Below, one piece after another: positions 5,970 to 8,586 of a stretch of 8,586 nucleotides of DNA. The DNA is taken from positions 1 through 8,586 of the forward strand of contig JADLCW010000238.1 in assembly GCA_020847015.1 (NCBI GenBank), read 5' to 3'. Below the pieces are notes generated by a model that was not told the origin of the DNA, did no database searches, and saw nothing but the letters and a program-made list of their open reading frames with translations. The stretch comes from Thermomicrobiales bacterium. GTDB taxonomy: Bacteria > Chloroflexota > Chloroflexia > Thermomicrobiales > UBA6265. A program made the translations under genes and the position numbers. Within the stretch, counting starts at the first letter, position 1, and each line of letters starts with the position of its first letter.

Positions 5970-7225
5970 CCGTCCCTCCCGTCGTCGCGGCGCTTCCCGG
6001 CGCCGTTCCCCGATTCGCGGATCATCGCATCCATGCGGTCGGCCATCGCCGCCGCGAAGCGCGGATCGTTGATCTCCATATCCAGTTCGTGGATCTCGAT
6101 CTGCGGGCCGATTTCCGCATGAATCGCGTCGAGCAGCGCGCGATCGGCGGCCGGGTCGTAAAACACGCCCCCCTCGACCGCGATCATCGACACCCCGCGC
6201 AGCGGGATGAACAGCGCGACCGGCCCGGTCGCCGCATTCAGTTTGGCCGCCAGAGTGCGACCGAGTTGCGCGCACTCCTCTGGGGTCGTCCGCATCAGGG
6301 TGACCGCGGGGTTGTGCTTGAACAGCGTCCGCTCGCGGTATTTCTCCGGCACCGAGTCGATGGGGCCGAAGTTGACCATGTCGAGCGCGCCGATCGAAAC
6401 GACTTGCGGCAGCCCTTTCCGACCGGCCGCTTCCAGCCGATCGGGACCGGCCGACAGCACACCCCCGGCCAGATCGTCGGCCAACTCGGTGGTAGTGATG
6501 TCGAGCACGCCGGCCAGAAATCCGTCCGTCGCCAGCGCCTCCATCGATTGCCCACCGGTGCCGGTGGCGTGGAAGACGAGCACTTCGTAGCCGCGCCGCT
6601 CCAGGTCCTGCCGGGCGGCAGTCACGCACGGCGTTGTCACGCCAAACATCGTCGCCCCGATCAACAGCCGCTGCTCGGAACTGGGCACAAAATTCGCGTA
6701 GGCGCGAGCCATGCCGGCGATCGCCGCGGCCGCGTTGGCGAGGATCCGCTCCGAAACACGGTTGATGCCGGCGATGTCGACCACCGAATACATCATCGCG
6801 ATATCGACGGCGCCAACATAGGGGCGGGTGTCGCCAGAGGCGACGGTGGACACCATCAGCTTCGGCACGCCGACCGGCAGCGCGCGCATCGCCTCGGTCG
6901 CCAGCGCCGATCCGTTCGATCCGCCGAGCGCAAGGATGCCATCGAGCCGACCTTCGGCGAACAGCCGCTTCACCACCTCGGTGGCGCCATGCCCCATTGC
7001 CGTCACCGCGGCGCCGCGGTCGTTGGCGGCGGCCAACACATCGACATCGACCCCGGCCGCCGCTGCCACCTCCTGCCGGGTTACGTCGGGAGGAATCTGC
7101 GGCTCGGCGACGATGCCGGCATCGACCAGCACCACATCGCAACCGTCGGCTTCGATGCGTCGCCGCAACTCCGCATACTCCTCGCCTTTGGTGTCGAGGG
7201 TTCCCAGCAGGACTACAGTCGCCAT
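5966..7225 (-). CDS. Tm-1-like ATP-binding domain protein (UPF0261 family)
   Basis: A 419-residue predicted cytosolic protein homologous to the N-terminal half of tomato Tm-1, the antiviral protein that binds tobamovirus replication proteins. The bacterial function is unknown; the plant domain binds nucleotide. Hallmarks are LLGTLDTKGEEYAELRRRIE at the very N-terminus, DVVLVDAGI, AVTAMGHGATEVV, the glycine-rich ALGGSNGSALATEAM and the strongly conserved PKLMVSTVASGDTRPYVGAVDIAMMYSVVDIAGIN split over about residues 124-158. Further on are ATGTGGQSMEAL, FGPIDSVPEKYRERTLFKHNPAVTLMRTT and IPLRGVSMIAVEGGVFYDPAAD. The length is normal for the family. The start has GGGAGGAG about 5 nt upstream. Its stop overlaps the start of the TIM-barrel gene by 4 nt, and it follows livF by 44 bp on the same strand. 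Confidence 0.93.
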   Translation of the reverse strand: MATVVLLGTLDTKGEEYAELRRRIEADGCDVVLVDAGIVAEPQIPPDVTRQEVAAAAGVDVDVLAAANDRGAAVTAMGHGATEVVKRLFAEGRLDGILALGGSNGSALATEAMRALPVGVPKLMVSTVASGDTRPYVGAVDIAMMYSVVDIAGINRVSERILANAAAAIAGMARAYANFVPSSEQRLLIGATMFGVTTPCVTAARQDLERRGYEVLVFHATGTGGQSMEALATDGFLAGVLDITTTELADDLAGGVLSAGPDRLEAAGRKGLPQVVSIGALDMVNFGPIDSVPEKYRERTLFKHNPAVTLMRTTPEECAQLGRTLAAKLNAATGPVALFIPLRGVSMIAVEGGVFYDPAADRALLDAIHAEIGPQIEIHELDMEINDPRFAAAMADRMDAMIRESGNGAGKRRDDGRDG

Positions 7226-7245
7226 GCGTCTCCTCCCGATCCCGC

Positions 7246-7266
7246 GCGGCGCGCTTCCAGCGCCGC
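7246..7266 (-). promoter_or_regulatory. Intercistronic hairpin between livF and the Tm-1-like gene
   Basis: Perfect 7-bp arms GCGGCGC and GCGCCGC with a 7-nt loop, beginning 3 nt after the livF stop and ending about 20 nt before the Tm-1-like start. It could attenuate or stabilise the transcript between the transporter part and the enzyme part of the operon. There is no T-tract, so full termination is unlikely. Confidence 0.35.
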
Positions 7267-7269
7267 CGA

Positions 7270-7986
7270 TCAGATGCCGAGGTAGCGGTGCTGGGCCGCC
7301 GGGTCGGCGATGAACGCGGCGGATGTGGTTTCCAGCGCGACCCGGCCGTTGACAACGATGACGAGGCGCTCGGCCAGTGCCGTCGCGACCGCCAGCTTCT
7401 GCTCGACCACGAGCATGGCCAGCCCCTCTCGCGAGAGACGAGTCAGCGCCTCGACCATGTGATCGACGATCACTGGCGCGAGTCCTTCGGACGGCTCATC
7501 CATGATCAGCAGTCGCGGGTTGGTCAGCAGCGCCCGCCCAATAGCCAGCATCTGCTGCTCGCCGCCGGACAACGCGGCCGCTCCGTTGCGGCGCCGCTCC
7601 GCCAATCGCGGGAACAATTCGTAGACACGCTCGATCGTCCATCCGCCGGCTGCCGCGGCGCCGCGTTGCTCGACCAGCCGCAGATGCTCGTGGACCGACA
7701 GCGATGGGAAAATGCGCCGCCCCTGAGGCACGTAGCCGAACCCAGCCTCAGCTCGCTGGAACGGCTTGCGGCCGGCGAGATCGGCGCCGTCGAATTCGAT
7801 CGTGCCGTGGGCGGTCGGAACCAGCCCCATCAGCGCCTGACAGAGCGTGGTTTTGCCCATGCCGTTGCGCCCCAGCACGGCCACCGGTTCGGCCCCGACC
7901 GCAAGGTTGACGCCTTGCAGTATGTGCGCCTGCCCGTAGTACACGTCGAGATCGCGCACGGTCAGAATCGGATCAACCGCCGCCAT
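7270..7986 (-). CDS. livF: Branched-chain amino acid-type ABC transporter ATP-binding protein (LivF)
   Basis: Cytoplasmic ATPase of a HAAT-type (branched-chain amino acid, urea or related substrate) importer; 238 residues from the chosen start, matching the usual LivF length of about 235. Visible are Walker A GRNGMGKTT (about 39-47), the LivF-specific GYVPQGRRIFPSLSVHEHL (about 84-102), signature LSGGEQQMLAIGRAL (about 139-153), Walker B LLIMDEPSEGLAPVIV (about 159-174) and VVEQKLAVA. It ends in RYLGI, as LivF proteins often do. Two starts are possible: ATG 7986 (14 nt overlap with livG) and ATG 8007 (35 nt overlap, seven extra residues MSTWERT). I chose 7986 because it gives the normal N-terminus, but neither has a decisive ribosome binding site. 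Substrates of this class are broad, so neighbouring genes are the better guide to function. Confidence 0.93.
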   Translation of the reverse strand: MAAVDPILTVRDLDVYYGQAHILQGVNLAVGAEPVAVLGRNGMGKTTLCQALMGLVPTAHGTIEFDGADLAGRKPFQRAEAGFGYVPQGRRIFPSLSVHEHLRLVEQRGAAAAGGWTIERVYELFPRLAERRRNGAAALSGGEQQMLAIGRALLTNPRLLIMDEPSEGLAPVIVDHMVEALTRLSREGLAMLVVEQKLAVATALAERLVIVVNGRVALETTSAAFIADPAAQHRYLGI

Positions 7987-8586
7987 GGTTCGTTCCCAGG
8001 TAGACATCCTGCACCGCCCGATTGGCCCGAATCTCGTCCGGCGACCCCTCGGCGATGATCCGCCCTTCGTGCATCACCGTGACGCGCTTCGCGACGCGCA
8101 GCGCGACGTCCAGATCGTGCTCGATCAACAGCACCGAGATCGCCGGATCCAGCGCCAGCAACAGTTCTGACAGGCGACCGCGCTCTCCGGGCGACAACCC
8201 GGCCGCTGGCTCGTCGAGCAGCAGCAGGCGCGGCTCGCCCGCCAGCGCCATCCCCAATTCCAACTGCCGTCGCTCGCCGTGCGAGAGATCAGCCGCCTTG
8301 GCCGCCAGCACATCGGCCAGCCCGACCGATTCGGCCAGCTCGCGCGCGCGCCGGCGGTCGGCGTCGTCGGCCCTCGGCCGGCGCAGACTCATGCGCCCCG
8401 CCCGCCGGCCGCGCAGCGCCACGAACAGGTTGTCCGCCACCGTCAACCCGTCAAACAGCAGCGCCGTCTGATAGGTGCGCGTCAGTCCGCGCCGAATGCG
8501 GCGCTCGGTGGGCAGGCGGGTGACATCGTCGCCGAACAGCAGCACACGGCCGCTCGTCGGCCGCAGATCGCCGGCGATCAGATTGA
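7973..8586 (-). CDS. livG: Branched-chain amino acid-type ABC transporter ATP-binding protein (LivG), 5' end beyond the window
   Basis: Partner ATPase of LivF; about 203 C-terminal residues are visible and the gene continues past the right edge, so the Walker A motif is missing only because of truncation. The frame reads in from 8584 as NLIAGDLRPTSGRVLLFGDDVT, the segment that follows Walker A in LivG proteins, so the GTG at 8545 is an internal valine and not a start. Further motifs are the Q-loop in RTYQTALLFDGLTVADN, signature LSHGERRQLELGMAL (His where LivF has Gly), Walker B LLLLDEPAAGLSPGE, the switch histidine in LLIEHDLDVAL and the LivG-like MHEGRIIAEGSPDEIRAN tail. It overlaps livF. 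The permease and binding-protein genes of the same system would be expected to the right, outside the window. Confidence 0.92.
   Translation of the reverse strand, partial: NLIAGDLRPTSGRVLLFGDDVTRLPTERRIRRGLTRTYQTALLFDGLTVADNLFVALRGRRAGRMSLRRPRADDADRRRARELAESVGLADVLAAKAADLSHGERRQLELGMALAGEPRLLLLDEPAAGLSPGERGRLSELLLALDPAISVLLIEHDLDVALRVAKRVTVMHEGRIIAEGSPDEIRANRAVQDVYLGTNHGGG

Noticed and set aside
4656..7285. Long + strand open frames (4656-6122, 6089-7285) opposite the cupin, TIM-barrel and Tm-1-like genes
   Set aside because: Their translations are low-complexity, rich in His, Arg and Gly, with no family motifs, as expected of antisense shadows in GC-rich DNA.
5970..7355. A 740-residue fusion reading upstream of the TIM-barrel gene
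   Set aside because: The upstream part is an arginine-rich shadow of the Tm-1-like gene in another frame, not a domain. The real arrangement is two overlapping genes.
1..8586. CRISPR arrays, tRNA or rRNA genes, insertion sequences, attachment sites
   Set aside because: I saw no regularly spaced repeats, cloverleaf-like segments, transposase motifs or terminal inverted repeats flanked by direct repeats in the window.

Overview
The window is a GC-rich (roughly two thirds G+C), densely coded bacterial segment with strong GGAGG-type ribosome binding sites and ATG starts. Taxonomy cannot be fixed from sequence alone. The high GC, Tat-exported sugar-binding protein with a TPTA tail, and transporter-rich content would fit Chloroflexota (Thermomicrobia-like) or a high-GC alphaproteobacterium; I lean weakly to the former.

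Left part (1-4593): a ribose/galactose-type carbohydrate ABC importer, with ATPase (64-1581) and permease (1642-2655) followed, after an interruption, by the Tat-exported substrate-binding protein (3532-4593). All three are on the + strand. The interruption is a gene on the opposite strand (2671-3258). It is the most notable item in the window: a thioredoxin-like protein with a C-terminal helical (TPR-like) domain, whose frame contains one in-frame UGA at exactly the first position of the redox motif (U-I-G-C in place of C-x-x-C). A hairpin lies 18 nt from the UGA, with a G in the second position of its apical loop, as in a bacterial SECIS element. I annotate it as a probable selenoprotein that ordinary gene callers would cut to a fragment of about 155 residues.

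Middle (3259-3531): a divergent regulatory region. It has a good sigma-70-like promoter for the selenoprotein gene, with an inverted repeat inside the spacer, and two perfect palindromes plus a stem-loop upstream of the binding-protein gene. A strong, probably bidirectional hairpin (4613-4666) separates the binding-protein gene from the next, convergent operon.

Right part (4686-8586, all on the - strand, transcribed right to left): a partial livG-type ATPase running off the right edge, a livF-type ATPase, a Tm-1-like/UPF0261 protein, a TIM-barrel 'phosphoenolpyruvate hydrolase family' protein overlapping it by ATGA, and a small single-domain cupin. The Tm-1-like and TIM-barrel proteins correspond to the two halves of the plant Tm-1 protein, here as separate, probably translationally coupled genes. 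The arrangement suggests uptake of an unknown small molecule by a branched-chain-amino-acid-type ABC system and its intracellular processing by these three proteins; the substrate cannot be read from the sequence.
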